Of a DNA stretch of 64,000 nt, positions 7,521 through 34,923 are shown in pieces. The translations under genes and the position numbers were made by a program. Numbering within the stretch: the stretch's first letter is position 1; every line of letters starts with the position of its first letter. Origin of the DNA: Lentzea sp. NBRC 102530 (lineage in GTDB: Bacteria > Actinomycetota > Actinomycetes > Mycobacteriales > Pseudonocardiaceae); the NCBI RefSeq assembly GCF_030269365.1, contig NZ_BSTF01000007.1, positions 62,001-126,000 on the forward strand, in the 5' to 3' direction. The notes below the pieces were generated by a model. That model made no database searches and was not told where the DNA came from. It saw only the letters and a list, made by a program, of their open reading frames with translations.

Positions 7521-8417
7521 ATGAGCGCACAGGGACAGCTCGCCGAGTACCTCCAGGCGTGCCGGGCGCGACTGCGGCCCGAGCAGGTCGGCCTGGCGAC
7601 CTACGGTGAACGGCGCCGGGTGCCCGGCCTGCGGCGGGAGGAGGTCGCGAGCCTCGCGGGCGTCAGCGCCTCTTACTACGTCCGGCTCGAGCAGGGCCAG
7701 GCGCTGCACGCGTCCCAGGAGGTCGTGGACGCCCTCGCCCGCGCCCTCCAGCTCGACGCCGGCGAACACGCGCACCTGTGGGAACTGGCCCGACCGCGCA
7801 AGCGCACCGCGGCACCGAAGCAGCCGGTCGAGCGCGTCTCCCCCGACACCGCCGAACTCATCGGCACGTTCGAGCACGTGCCCGCCATCCTGCTGGGCAG
7901 GCGTGGCGACGTGCTGGCGTGGAACGCGCTGGGCCACGCCCTGTTCGCCGGGCACCTCGACCCACTGAGCCCCGGTCGTCCCGCCGACCGCCCCAACATG
8001 ACCAGGCTGGTCTTCCTCGACGCCCACACGCGCGAGCTCTACCCGAACTGGACGGTCAAGGCCCACGCGGTCGTCAGCAACCTCCGCGCCGTCGCCGGGA
8101 AGTACCCGGACGACCAGGAGCTGAGCGCGCTCGTCGGCGAGCTGGCGACCAGGAGCCCCGAGTTCGCGAGGATGTGGGCGAACCACCACGTGCGGCCCTG
8201 CGACAGCACCACCCACCGGATGCACCACCCCGTCGCGGGACCTCTCGTGGTGAACCAGCAGACGCTGCGCATCCCGCAGGCGCCCGACCAGACGCTCACG
8301 GTCGTCACGACACCACCGGGCTCGGACGACCAGGCCGCGATCGCCCTGCTCGCCCAGGTTGTGTCCGTGAAGGAGCATCCGCGCGCACAGCGCTCGCGAG
8401 CCAAGACGTCCGGCTAA
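7521..8417 (+). CDS. XRE-family regulator with MmyB-like ligand domain
   Basis: A 298-aa DNA-binding protein. Residues about 8-75 form a Cro/CI-type helix-turn-helix (RRVPGLRREEVASLAGVS, YYVRLEQG). The rest matches the MmyB-like ligand-binding domain common in actinomycete regulators (GRRGDVLAWNALGHALF, MTRLVFLD, WANHHVR, VNQQTLRIP). These proteins usually repress or activate a divergently transcribed enzyme gene in response to a small hydrophobic ligand. Here the divergent unit is the SRPBCC/MBL/esterase operon, and the inverted repeat at 7404-7430 is a candidate binding site. The ATG at 7521 fits the HTH start. Its 3' end overlaps the convergent WYL regulator by 4 bp. Confidence 0.88.
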   Translation: MSAQGQLAEYLQACRARLRPEQVGLATYGERRRVPGLRREEVASLAGVSASYYVRLEQGQALHASQEVVDALARALQLDAGEHAHLWELARPRKRTAAPKQPVERVSPDTAELIGTFEHVPAILLGRRGDVLAWNALGHALFAGHLDPLSPGRPADRPNMTRLVFLDAHTRELYPNWTVKAHAVVSNLRAVAGKYPDDQELSALVGELATRSPEFARMWANHHVRPCDSTTHRMHHPVAGPLVVNQQTLRIPQAPDQTLTVVTTPPGSDDQAAIALLAQVVSVKEHPRAQRSRAKTSG

Positions 8418-9373
8418 CGCACCAGAGCCGCCGCGAAGCGCGCCGCCACCGCCGCGACCGCGGCGCGCAGCTCGGCCCCGCCCTCGACCCGGAAGTCGAA
8501 GGGCACGGCCGCCAGCCATTCCTGCGCGTACATCGCCGGATTGCTGGTGCTGCCGAGGAGCACGCACCCGTCCGCCGACGGGTGCAGCCGTCCCATCGGT
8601 GCCGGGATCCAGGGTGCCACCTCGGCCGGCGGGGCGTCGAAGACGACGTGGGTGGGGAACTTCCAGCCGGTGCCGAGCTTCTCCTCCAGCATCGCCACCG
8701 GGTCGAGGTCCTCCGGTGGTGCGAACGCGTGCGCGGTCTGACTGACCGCGCGGACCCGGTCGACCCGATACGTGCGGATCGCGTCCGCCCTGTGGCAGTG
8801 GCACAAGAGGTACCAGCGGCCGTGCCGGACCACGACCGCCCACGGGTCCACTTCGGACTTCCAGGTGTTGCCGGCCTCGCCGCGGTACGCGATCCGCACC
8901 CGGTGCCTGGTCGCCACGGCGGTCACCAGGGCGCTGGTGATCGCGGGTTCCGGGCCGGCCGAGTTGCGGTCAGGGGCGGCTTTCGCGTGCTCGCGCAGCA
9001 CGGCCGCCTGCCTGCCGACGTCCTCCGGCAACGCCTCGATCACCTTGCCCAGCGCCGCACCGACCGGGTGGCCGGCCTCGGTGGCGGACGGCTGGCCGTC
9101 GAGCACGGCCATGACCAGTCCCAGTGCTTCGGCCTGGGTGAACACGACGGGCGGCAGCCGGGTTCCGCGGTGCAGCCGGTACCCGCCGTAGGGGCCCCGG
9201 CTCGACTCCACCCGGATGCCCGCCTCGCGCAGGATCCCGACGTAGCGGCGGGCGGCTCGTTCCGTGACGCCCAGACGCCCGGCGAGCTGGTCGGCCGTCG
9301 TGCCGGGGTGCGTCCGGAGGATCTCCAGGGTGCGCAGTGCTCTGGCGGTGGGGCTGATGTCGCTCGGCACCAC
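8414..9373 (-). CDS. WYL-domain transcriptional regulator (YafY type)
   Basis: A 319-aa DeoR/YafY-like regulator. The N-terminal winged HTH (about residues 8-65: TLEILRTHPGTTADQLAGRLGV) is followed by a WYL ligand-sensing domain with GRWYLLCHCH and a C-terminal WCX-type part. These regulators bind nucleotides or small ligands and control adjacent genes. It is transcribed divergently from the alpha/beta-hydrolase gene at 9481. This is the usual arrangement for this family, so local control of that hydrolase and the genes after it is plausible. The GTG at 9373 is the first start; a second GTG directly follows. Confidence 0.88.
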   Translation of the reverse strand: MVPSDISPTARALRTLEILRTHPGTTADQLAGRLGVTERAARRYVGILREAGIRVESSRGPYGGYRLHRGTRLPPVVFTQAEALGLVMAVLDGQPSATEAGHPVGAALGKVIEALPEDVGRQAAVLREHAKAAPDRNSAGPEPAITSALVTAVATRHRVRIAYRGEAGNTWKSEVDPWAVVVRHGRWYLLCHCHRADAIRTYRVDRVRAVSQTAHAFAPPEDLDPVAMLEEKLGTGWKFPTHVVFDAPPAEVAPWIPAPMGRLHPSADGCVLLGSTSNPAMYAQEWLAAVPFDFRVEGGAELRAAVAAVAARFAAALVR

Positions 9374-9480
9374 GGCAGGCTAGGAGATCGGCCGGCATAC
9401 CGGAAGCCGATCGTCCGGAATTGCCTCTAGCGTGGCGGTGCACCGCGGCCACCCGGCCGCGCGAACAGGGAGAACAGTTC

Positions 9481-10164
9481 ATGGACATCGTGCTCATCGC
9501 CGGCCTGTGGCTCGACGGATCCGCCTGGGACGACGTCGCGTCCGCACTCCGGTCGCTCGGTCACCGCCCCGTGCCGCTGACGCTGCCCGGCCAGGGCGAC
9601 GGAGCCGCGTCCGCCACTCTCGACGACCAGGTGGCGACCGTGCTCGAGGCCGTGGACGCCGTGCCCGGCAAGGCCGTGGTGGTCGGGCACTCGGCCGCCT
9701 GCAGCCTCGCCTGGATGGCCGCGGACGCGCGGCCCGCGAAGGTCTCCGCGGTCGTCCTCGTCGGCGGCTTCCCCGCGGCCGACGGGAGTTCCTACGCCGA
9801 CTTCTTCGACCTGGACGGCGACGTCATGCCCTTCCCCGGCTGGGCGCCGTTCGAGGGGCCGGACTCCGCCGACCTCGACGACGAGGCCAGGAACGCGTTC
9901 GCCGCCGCCGCGATCCCCGTCCCCGCCGAGGTGGCCACGGGCGTCGTGCGGCTGACCGACGAGCGGCGTTTCACAGTGCCGGTCGTGGTCGTCTGTCCCG
10001 AGTTCACCCCCGCCCAGGCGAAGGAGTGGATCGACGCGGGCGACGTGCCGGAACTGGCCAGGGCCGAGCGCCTCGACTTCGCCGACATCGAATCCGGCCA
10101 CTGGCCCATGCACACCAAGCCCGCCGAACTCGCCCGGCTCATCGCGGCGACCGGGGAGGCCTGA
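9481..10164 (+). CDS. Alpha/beta-fold hydrolase
   Basis: A 227-aa single-domain alpha/beta hydrolase. The elbow reads VVGHSAACS, so the last Gly of GxSxG is Ala. A late SGHWPMH supplies the catalytic His, and the N-terminal LIAGLWLDGSAW forms the oxyanion loop. The family hydrolyses esters, amides or related bonds in the cytoplasm. The ATG at 9481 is preceded by AGGGAGAA. Divergent from the WYL regulator and followed at 83 bp by a VOC protein and an aldo/keto reductase in the same direction, so the three may form one regulated group. Substrate unknown. Confidence 0.85.
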   Translation: MDIVLIAGLWLDGSAWDDVASALRSLGHRPVPLTLPGQGDGAASATLDDQVATVLEAVDAVPGKAVVVGHSAACSLAWMAADARPAKVSAVVLVGGFPAADGSSYADFFDLDGDVMPFPGWAPFEGPDSADLDDEARNAFAAAAIPVPAEVATGVVRLTDERRFTVPVVVVCPEFTPAQAKEWIDAGDVPELARAERLDFADIESGHWPMHTKPAELARLIAATGEA

Positions 10165-10246
10165 TCGGCAACCCTTCGGAGAAGCGGACGTTCCCTGTCA
10201 CCTACTGGTGCGAGTCTGGTGTCCGAACAAGCCGAAGGGGATCGTC

Positions 10247-10657
10247 ATGAGCATCGAGACCACCGTCCACCTGAACTTCCGGGACAACGCGCGGGAGGCG
10301 CTGGAGTTCTACCGGTCCGTCTTCGGCGGGCAGGTGGTCGCGTTCACCTACGCCCAGGCCCAGGACGTGGAGCACCCGGCTGACGCCGACCGCGTCTCGT
10401 GGGGCGAGGTCCGCACCGAGGCGGGGTTCCACGTCATGGCGTACGACGTGCGCGAGAACCAGACCTACGACGCGGGCGATCGGCCGTTCTTCGTCTCGGT
10501 GCGCGGCACCGACACCGAGGAGCTCACCGGCTACTGGAAGGGCCTGTCCGAGGGCGCCACGATCCTGGCCGAGCTCGGCCCGGCAGGGTGGGCGCCGCTG
10601 TACGGGATGCTCCAGGACCGGTTCGGGGTCACCTGGACCCTCGACCTCGCCGCCTGA
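10247..10657 (+). CDS. VOC-family protein (PhnB-like)
   Basis: A 136-aa vicinal-oxygen-chelate protein of the PhnB/glyoxalase-like group: THVHLNFRD-like opening (TTVHLNFRDNAREALEFY), FGGQVVAFTY in the middle, and PLYGMLQDRFGVTWTLDL at the end. This is the standard two-repeat betaalphabetabetabeta layout. Many members are metal-binding but of unknown activity or involved in antibiotic resistance. The ATG at 10247 follows GAAGGGG 7 nt upstream; an upstream in-frame extension lacks a ribosome site. It lies between the hydrolase and the aldo/keto reductase, 28 bp from the latter. Confidence 0.85.
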   Translation: MSIETTVHLNFRDNAREALEFYRSVFGGQVVAFTYAQAQDVEHPADADRVSWGEVRTEAGFHVMAYDVRENQTYDAGDRPFFVSVRGTDTEELTGYWKGLSEGATILAELGPAGWAPLYGMLQDRFGVTWTLDLAA

Positions 10658-10685
10658 CCGATCCCTTCTGACGAAAGGCTTTCCC

Positions 10686-11720
10686 GTGCGCATGCGCACC
10701 CTGGGCCGCACCGGCATCCAGGTCAGCCCGTTCTGCCTGGGCACCATGAAGTTCGGCCCCTACGGCAACCCCGACACCGACGACTGCGTCCGGATCATCC
10801 ACCGGGCACTCGACGCGGGCATCAACTTCGTCGACACCGCCGACGTCTACGGCGGTGACGGCGAGACCGAACGGATCGTCGGCAAGGCGTTGCGCGGCCG
10901 CCGCGACGACGTGGTCCTGGCCACGAAGTTCAACGGCCCCATGGGAACCGACCCCAACCGGCAGGGCAACTCCCGCCGGTGGATCACGACCGCCGTCGAG
11001 GACTCCCTGCGCCGCCTCGGCGTCGACCACCTCGACCTCTACCAGGTCCACCACGCCGACCACCGCACCGATGCGGAGGAGACCCTGTCCGCCCTGACCG
11101 ACCTGCTGCGGTCCGGCAAGGTGCGGGCGATCGGCACCTCGGGCCTGTCCGCCGCCCAGGTCGTCGAGTCGCAGTGGTTGGCGGAACGTCGTGGGCTGGC
11201 GCGGTTCCGGACCGAGCAACCGCACTACTCGATCCTCAACCGCGGTGTCGAACGCGACGTGCTGCCCACCTGCGAGCAGTACGGGCTGGGCGTGCTGACC
11301 TGGAGCCCGCTGGCCGCCGGCCTGCTCACCGGCCGCTTCCGGCCCGGCGGTGAACCGATCTCGGCCGGCAGCCTGCACTGGCTGCCCCGGCACATGACCG
11401 ACGAACGCAAACACGCCGCGGTCGAGCGACTCCTGCCGATCGCCGAGGAGGCCGGCCTGTCGCTGACCCACCTCGCGCTCGCGTTCGTGGTGAGCCACCC
11501 CGGCGTCACCTCGGCGATCATCGGACCACGCACCGCCGCCCACCTCGACGACCTGCTCGCCGGCGCCGGCACCACGCTCAGCGACGAGGTCCTGAACCGC
11601 ATCGACGAGGTCGTACCGCCCGGCACCGACCTGGGCGCGGTCGACGTCGCCCCCGCACCGGAAGCGCTCACCCGTCCCGGACTGCGTCGGCGTGCGGTGG
11701 ACGACCGCGCCGCCGCGTGA
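10686..11720 (+). CDS. Aldo/keto reductase
   Basis: A 344-aa NAD(P)H-dependent oxidoreductase of the AKR superfamily (Tas/YhdN-like). The catalytic tetrad is visible: Asp and Tyr in DTADVYGG, Lys in LATKFNG and His in YQVHHAD. The coenzyme region near the C-terminus reads SAIIGPRT. It reduces carbonyls or carries out reversible alcohol oxidation in the cytoplasm. The GTG at 10686 (MRMRTLGRTG) has GAAAGG upstream, with an ATG two codons later as the alternative. The start is 28 nt after the VOC gene, consistent with one transcript. Confidence 0.92.
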   Translation: MRMRTLGRTGIQVSPFCLGTMKFGPYGNPDTDDCVRIIHRALDAGINFVDTADVYGGDGETERIVGKALRGRRDDVVLATKFNGPMGTDPNRQGNSRRWITTAVEDSLRRLGVDHLDLYQVHHADHRTDAEETLSALTDLLRSGKVRAIGTSGLSAAQVVESQWLAERRGLARFRTEQPHYSILNRGVERDVLPTCEQYGLGVLTWSPLAAGLLTGRFRPGGEPISAGSLHWLPRHMTDERKHAAVERLLPIAEEAGLSLTHLALAFVVSHPGVTSAIIGPRTAAHLDDLLAGAGTTLSDEVLNRIDEVVPPGTDLGAVDVAPAPEALTRPGLRRRAVDDRAAA

Positions 11721-12023
11721 CTCGCGTCCTGTCCTTCGTGGAGGCTTGCCGGCCGCACGCGTTTCGGGGTCCGGCGGTCGGAGAAGGCGCGCGACAGGCG
11801 TCGCCGTCAGCGAGCCGGAGCGCTTGCCCGCCAAGCCTTCTCGCTCCGCACCGACCGGCGAACTGGGGCGCGGACTCCGTGGTCTTCGCCCCCGGGGCGT
11901 TCGTCGGCAGGTCGCACCCCATCACCCGGCCACCGGCGACGCCGGCCGAGCGCGAGCCCGCGATCGCCGCGGTGCGGGTAAAAGCGCTCGGGTAGCCGGT
12001 CCACCGGGACCGACGAGTAGGGC
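11721..12023. other. Gap without recognised gene
   Basis: About 300 bp between the aldo/keto reductase and the convergent ASRT-like gene. Open frames exist on both strands but none has a ribosome site and convincing codon use. No clear terminator was found. Confidence 0.5.
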
Positions 12024-12407
12024 CTAGGTCGCCGGCCAGGCCATCGTCGACAGCAACGCCAGTTCAGCCTGGCGGGAGTCGAGACGGCTGTGCTGCACGA
12101 CGACCGGGACGTCGCTGTGCAGCACGGTGGCGAAGTCGGTGTCCCGCGGGACCGGCTCCGGGTCGCTGAGGTCGTTGAACCGCTGGTGCCGCGTGCGGCG
12201 CGCGGGCACCGTCAGGCGGTACGGCCCCACCGGTTCCCTGTCGGTGAAGTAGACGGTGATCTCCACGTGCGCGTCCGTGTCGGAGGTGTTGAGGATGCAC
12301 GCGGTCTCGTGGCTCCGCAGGGCCGGGCTGTCGCCGTGGCCACCGCCGGGGATGTGTCCCTCCGCGATCACCCAGGTGCGCTGTCCCAGAGCGTTCTGCA
12401 CGGTCAC
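12024..12407 (-). CDS. Sensory rhodopsin transducer-like protein (ASRT family)
   Basis: A 127-aa protein closely resembling the Anabaena sensory rhodopsin transducer family, a small soluble beta-sandwich tetramer. Matching landmarks are WVIAEGHIP, SHETACILN, DAHVEITVYF, GPYRLTVPARRTRH, DTDFATVLHSDVPVVVQHSRLDSRQAE and a closing LLSTMAW. In Anabaena the protein binds the cytoplasmic face of the photoreceptor. Homologues also occur in genomes without rhodopsin, where their ligand is unknown. It starts 6 nt after the stop of the Cys-rich gene upstream, so the two form an operon. No rhodopsin gene is in the window. Start ATG at 12407. Confidence 0.88.
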   Translation of the reverse strand: MTVQNALGQRTWVIAEGHIPGGGHGDSPALRSHETACILNTSDTDAHVEITVYFTDREPVGPYRLTVPARRTRHQRFNDLSDPEPVPRDTDFATVLHSDVPVVVQHSRLDSRQAELALLSTMAWPAT

Positions 12408-12413
12408 CCCCGG

Positions 12414-12821
12414 TCAGCCGATGGTGGCGAGCAGGTCGCGGCAGGCGGTTTCGCACGCCCGGCAGGCTTCGGCGCAGATGCGGCAGTGCTCGTGCATCGT
12501 CGCGTGGCCTTCGCACTCGTCGCCGCAGGCCTTGCACGCCACCGCGCACGCCTCCAGCAACGCCCGGCTGACGTTGGCGTCGTAGCCGGTGAGGCGGGAC
12601 AGCACCCGTGCGGTGGCACCGCAGATGTCCGCGCAGTCCAGGTCGGTGCGGATGCACTTCGTCAGTTCCGCCACCGAACTCTCGCCCAGGCAGGCGTCGG
12701 CGCACGCGGTGCACGCCTCGGCGCACGCGATCAGCGCGTCGATCGCCGCCGCCAGGCTGCCCCGGTCGAGGTTGATCTCCGCGGGGTGGCTCTCCAGCAT
12801 CGGCATGGTCGTCTTGGTCAC
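12414..12821 (-). CDS. Cys-rich four-helix copper-binding-type protein (DUF326/Csp-like)
   Basis: A 135-aa protein with about 17 cysteines arranged on amphipathic helices (CAEACTACADAC, CADIC, CAVACKACGDEC, CRICAEACRACETAC). This is typical of the DUF326 / copper-storage-protein four-helix bundle, which packs Cu(I) inside the bundle. No signal peptide is visible, so a cytosolic (Csp3-like) role in copper storage or detoxification is inferred. The GTG at 12821 follows a strong GAGGAGGG. First gene of a two-gene operon with the ASRT-like protein. Confidence 0.87.
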   Translation of the reverse strand: MTKTTMPMLESHPAEINLDRGSLAAAIDALIACAEACTACADACLGESSVAELTKCIRTDLDCADICGATARVLSRLTGYDANVSRALLEACAVACKACGDECEGHATMHEHCRICAEACRACETACRDLLATIG

Positions 12822-13050
12822 GTCAGCCCTCCTCGGGATGGGTCCGGTTCCGTGACGACTACCCCCTCACCTGCCGGCGAACCACGAACGCCCACTCGAA
12901 CCGGGCAGAGCCGCCGCCCCCTGGTGGTGCAGGCTCCACCTCCGATGGTCGAGGAGCCTCGACGCCGACGGGCGGGGTGACCGGATGGTTCCGTCCACAG
13001 TGAACGGAAAGGATTGGTCTCGCTCGTTGTTCCCGTTGTGAAGGAAGAAC

Positions 13051-13881
13051 ATGTCGAGACTGAAGTCCGTGCGCCGCGACGTGGTCCGGGTGGCCGGTGT
13101 GCTGCTGGCGGGGGCGTTCGCCGTCACGGCGACGGCCGGTACCGCCGGAGCCATCATCAACGGCGAGGACTCCACCGAGCGCTACCAGTTCATGAGCTCG
13201 ATCCCGTTGACCGTGCCGAGCGCGGGCAACGCCAAGGGTGTCTGCGGGGCGTCGCTGGTCCACCCGCGGTGGGTGCTGACGGCGGCGCACTGCGTCGGCC
13301 AGGGCGAGGGAGGGGCGGTGCTGGACGGGACCGTGCGCATCGGCAGCGACCACCGCAGTGCCGGCGGCACCGTGCGGTCCATCGACCTCGTCGTCCGCCA
13401 CCCCGGCTACGAAGTGCCGCCGGGCACGCAACCCAACCGCGACGACATCGCCCTGGTGCGCCTCGACCGCCCGGTCACGCAGCAGCCGATCCGCATCGCC
13501 GCCCGCGCCGGCGCTCCCGGCACCCCGACCCGGCTGCTGGGATTCGGCACCACGGTCGAGGGGTCCGGCCCGCAGGAGTGGGAGTTCGCCGAACGGCTGC
13601 AGCAGCTCGACACCCGGCGCGGCGCCGAGTCCGAGTGCGCGCCCGGCTTCGCGAACCGGACCCGCCTTTGCACGGTGAGCCCGAAGGCCGGCGCCATGGC
13701 GTGTTCCGGCGACTCCGGCGGCCCCCAGCTGCAACGCGGGAAGTGGGGGCGGTGGGAACTGATCGGCGTCACCTCCGGCCCCGGCGACGAGGACGTGCCC
13801 TGCGCGAACGGCCCGGGCCTGTACACCAACGCCACCGCCTACACCGGCTGGATCCAGCAGACCGTCAACACCCACCGCTGA
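13051..13881 (+). CDS. Secreted chymotrypsin-fold serine protease (S1A)
   Basis: A 276-aa exported protease. The signal peptide (1-34) ends AGA, directly followed by IINGED. Cleavage by signal peptidase would itself expose the Ile N-terminus that activates S1 enzymes, with no propeptide. Triad: His80 (LTAAHC), Asp132 (NRDDIALV), Ser222 (GDSGGP). Six cysteines could form three disulfides. The residue at the chymotrypsin-189 position is Met216 (AMACSGDSGG), not Asp, so trypsin-like Arg/Lys specificity is unlikely. The ATG at 13051 has GAAGGAAG upstream. It is a stand-alone gene convergent with the end of the NRPS operon; processing of the peptide product cannot be argued from sequence. Confidence 0.92.
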   Translation: MSRLKSVRRDVVRVAGVLLAGAFAVTATAGTAGAIINGEDSTERYQFMSSIPLTVPSAGNAKGVCGASLVHPRWVLTAAHCVGQGEGGAVLDGTVRIGSDHRSAGGTVRSIDLVVRHPGYEVPPGTQPNRDDIALVRLDRPVTQQPIRIAARAGAPGTPTRLLGFGTTVEGSGPQEWEFAERLQQLDTRRGAESECAPGFANRTRLCTVSPKAGAMACSGDSGGPQLQRGKWGRWELIGVTSGPGDEDVPCANGPGLYTNATAYTGWIQQTVNTHR

Positions 13882-13959
13882 CCCTCGCCGAAGCACCTGG
13901 GTGTCACCGCTCTCTCCCCTCGCGGTGGCACCCGGCCGCTCGGGGAAACCGGTCAGGAA

Positions 13960-14345
13960 CCGCTTCCCGCGGCGGCGATCGACGAGATCGCGTGCATGGA
14001 CCCGAACACGAACGTGCACGGCGCCGGTTTCCGCCTGCACGCGACGGACGAACCGGGCTGTGCCGCGGCTCTGGGCGCAGAACAGGGCAGGAGCCGGAAG
14101 GACGCGTTCGTCCAGGCCCTGGACCGCGCCGATCCCCAGCCGGAGAACGGCGAACTGGTCATCGACGCGGCGGGGCTGACCTTCATCGACCGCAACTGCC
14201 TGCTCCAGTTCGCCGCACACGCACGCAGCGTCCGCGCGCAACTGGTGCTGCGGACCGACTGGCCGGGCGCCGCTCGACTCGTCCAGGCGCTCCACCCTGC
14301 CGGACGTGCGCGTCGAAAGGGCCGGCAGGCGAACCGGGCGACATC
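13960..14345 (+). pseudogene. MEDS/STAS-domain protein remnant
   Basis: A frame with good codon use encodes AAIDEIACMDPN, FRLHATDEPG and a STAS-like core (ELVIDAAGLTFIDRNCLLQFAAHARSV, LVLRTDWPGAARLVQAL). These match the end of a MEDS sensory domain followed by the STAS domain of actinomycete regulators. The N-terminal MEDS part is missing, no ribosome site precedes the in-frame ATG at 13996, and the frame runs on antisense into the MFS gene to a stop at 14436. I take it as a 5'-truncated remnant, though a short expressed STAS protein (13996-14436) is possible. Confidence 0.45.
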
Positions 14346-14360
14346 ACCCCGGCGCCGGCG

Positions 14361-15592
14361 TCATTCGGCAGACGCCTCGACCCGCGCACCGCTTTCGCGC
14401 GAGAACCTGCGCAGGGTGGGGTTCGCGGTGGCGTAGACGGTGAGCAGTCCGGCGCCGGCGGCGCAGGTGAGGATGGCCTGCGCCGGTGGGAGCAGGTCCA
14501 CCAGCAGACCGCCGAGCGCGGGGCCCGCGATCGAGGCGATGCCCAGCGCCACGCCCATCACGCTGCTCAGCCTGCCGCGCAGCTCGTCCGGTGTGAGCAG
14601 CAGCTGGTAGGTGGTGATCGTGGTGTTGGCGGTGGGGGCCAGGAACGCGGCGGCCGCGAACACCACGCCGGTCGGGATGCCCGGCTCGATGAACAACGCC
14701 ACGGGGATGAGCGCGGTGATGGCCCAGAAGACGCCCACGATCGACCGGTGTGGTCGCAGGGCGCGGTGCAGTCGCGGCGCCACCAGTGCGCCGAGGACGC
14801 CGCCGGCGCCGAGCATCGCGCCCATGATCCCGATCTGGCCCGCGGGCACGCCCTGCCGGTGGGCGATGGCGATCATCAGCAGGTAGAACGCCTGGAAGAA
14901 CAGGTTGAGGCCCACCGCGCAGAACGCGACCACCCGCACCACCGGCTGGGTCCACACCCAGCGCAGGCCCTCGCCGACCTCGCGGTGGAACCGGCTGAGC
15001 GGCGCCGGTTCCCGCTTGCGCGGTGGGACGCGGAGGAAGAGCAGCGCCAGGAACGTCACCACGTGCGTCACCGCCTCCACGAGGAACGGCAGCAACCGGG
15101 ACAGGCCGAACAGCAGGCCGCCGAGGGCGGTGCCGGAGAGCTGGCCGAGGTAGCCGCGCGCGGCGTTCATCGCGACCGCGTCGGAGAGCTGTGGTTCCGG
15201 CACGATGGCGGGCAGCAGCGCCTCCTCCGCCGGTTCGGCCAGCGCCCGGCACACGCCGAGCACGATGACGACCACCACCACGTGCTCGACGCCGACGGCC
15301 TGCCACCACAGGCCGACGACCAGGAGTGCCACGGCCAGGGCTTGCACGGCTTCGCAGACCAGCATCACCGTCCGGCGGTTCCAGCGGTCGACGAGCGCAC
15401 CGGCCGGCAGACCGACGACCAGCTGCGCGGCGGCGGAGACGCTCAGCACCACACCGGACGCCGCCGCCGAGTCGGTGAGCAGGAGCACCAGCAGGGGCAG
15501 GGCGATGACCGACGCGCTCGCCCCCGCCTCGGACAGGGCCTGTCCCGCCCACAGCAGGCGGTAGTTCCTGTTGCGCGACAACGCCGTGGTGG

Positions 15593-15596
<4 letters not shown>
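14361..15596 (-). CDS. MFS transporter, likely peptide exporter
   Basis: A 411-aa major facilitator with about 12 hydrophobic helices and the loop-2/3 signature [17 protein letters not shown]. It resembles the drug-export MFS group common in biosynthetic clusters. The ATG at 15596 overlaps the stop of the second NRPS gene (ATGA), so it is translationally coupled and the last gene of the NRPS operon. That position makes export of, or self-resistance to, the peptide its probable job. No nearby regulator or alternative start competes with this assignment. Confidence 0.9.
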
Positions 15597-34909
<19,313 letters not shown>

Positions 34910-34923
34910 GGTGTGGTGTCTCC

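Noticed and set aside
9400..9418. Short inverted repeat CCGGA-N9-TCCGG between the WYL regulator and the hydrolase
   Set aside because: Five-base arms are expected by chance in DNA this G+C-rich, although the position would suit an operator.
11717..11995. Plus-strand frame with an SDR-like C-terminal wording (VVFAPGAFVGR)
   Set aside because: The resemblance is confined to a few residues, with no ribosome site or further SDR motif. It is not enough to call a remnant.
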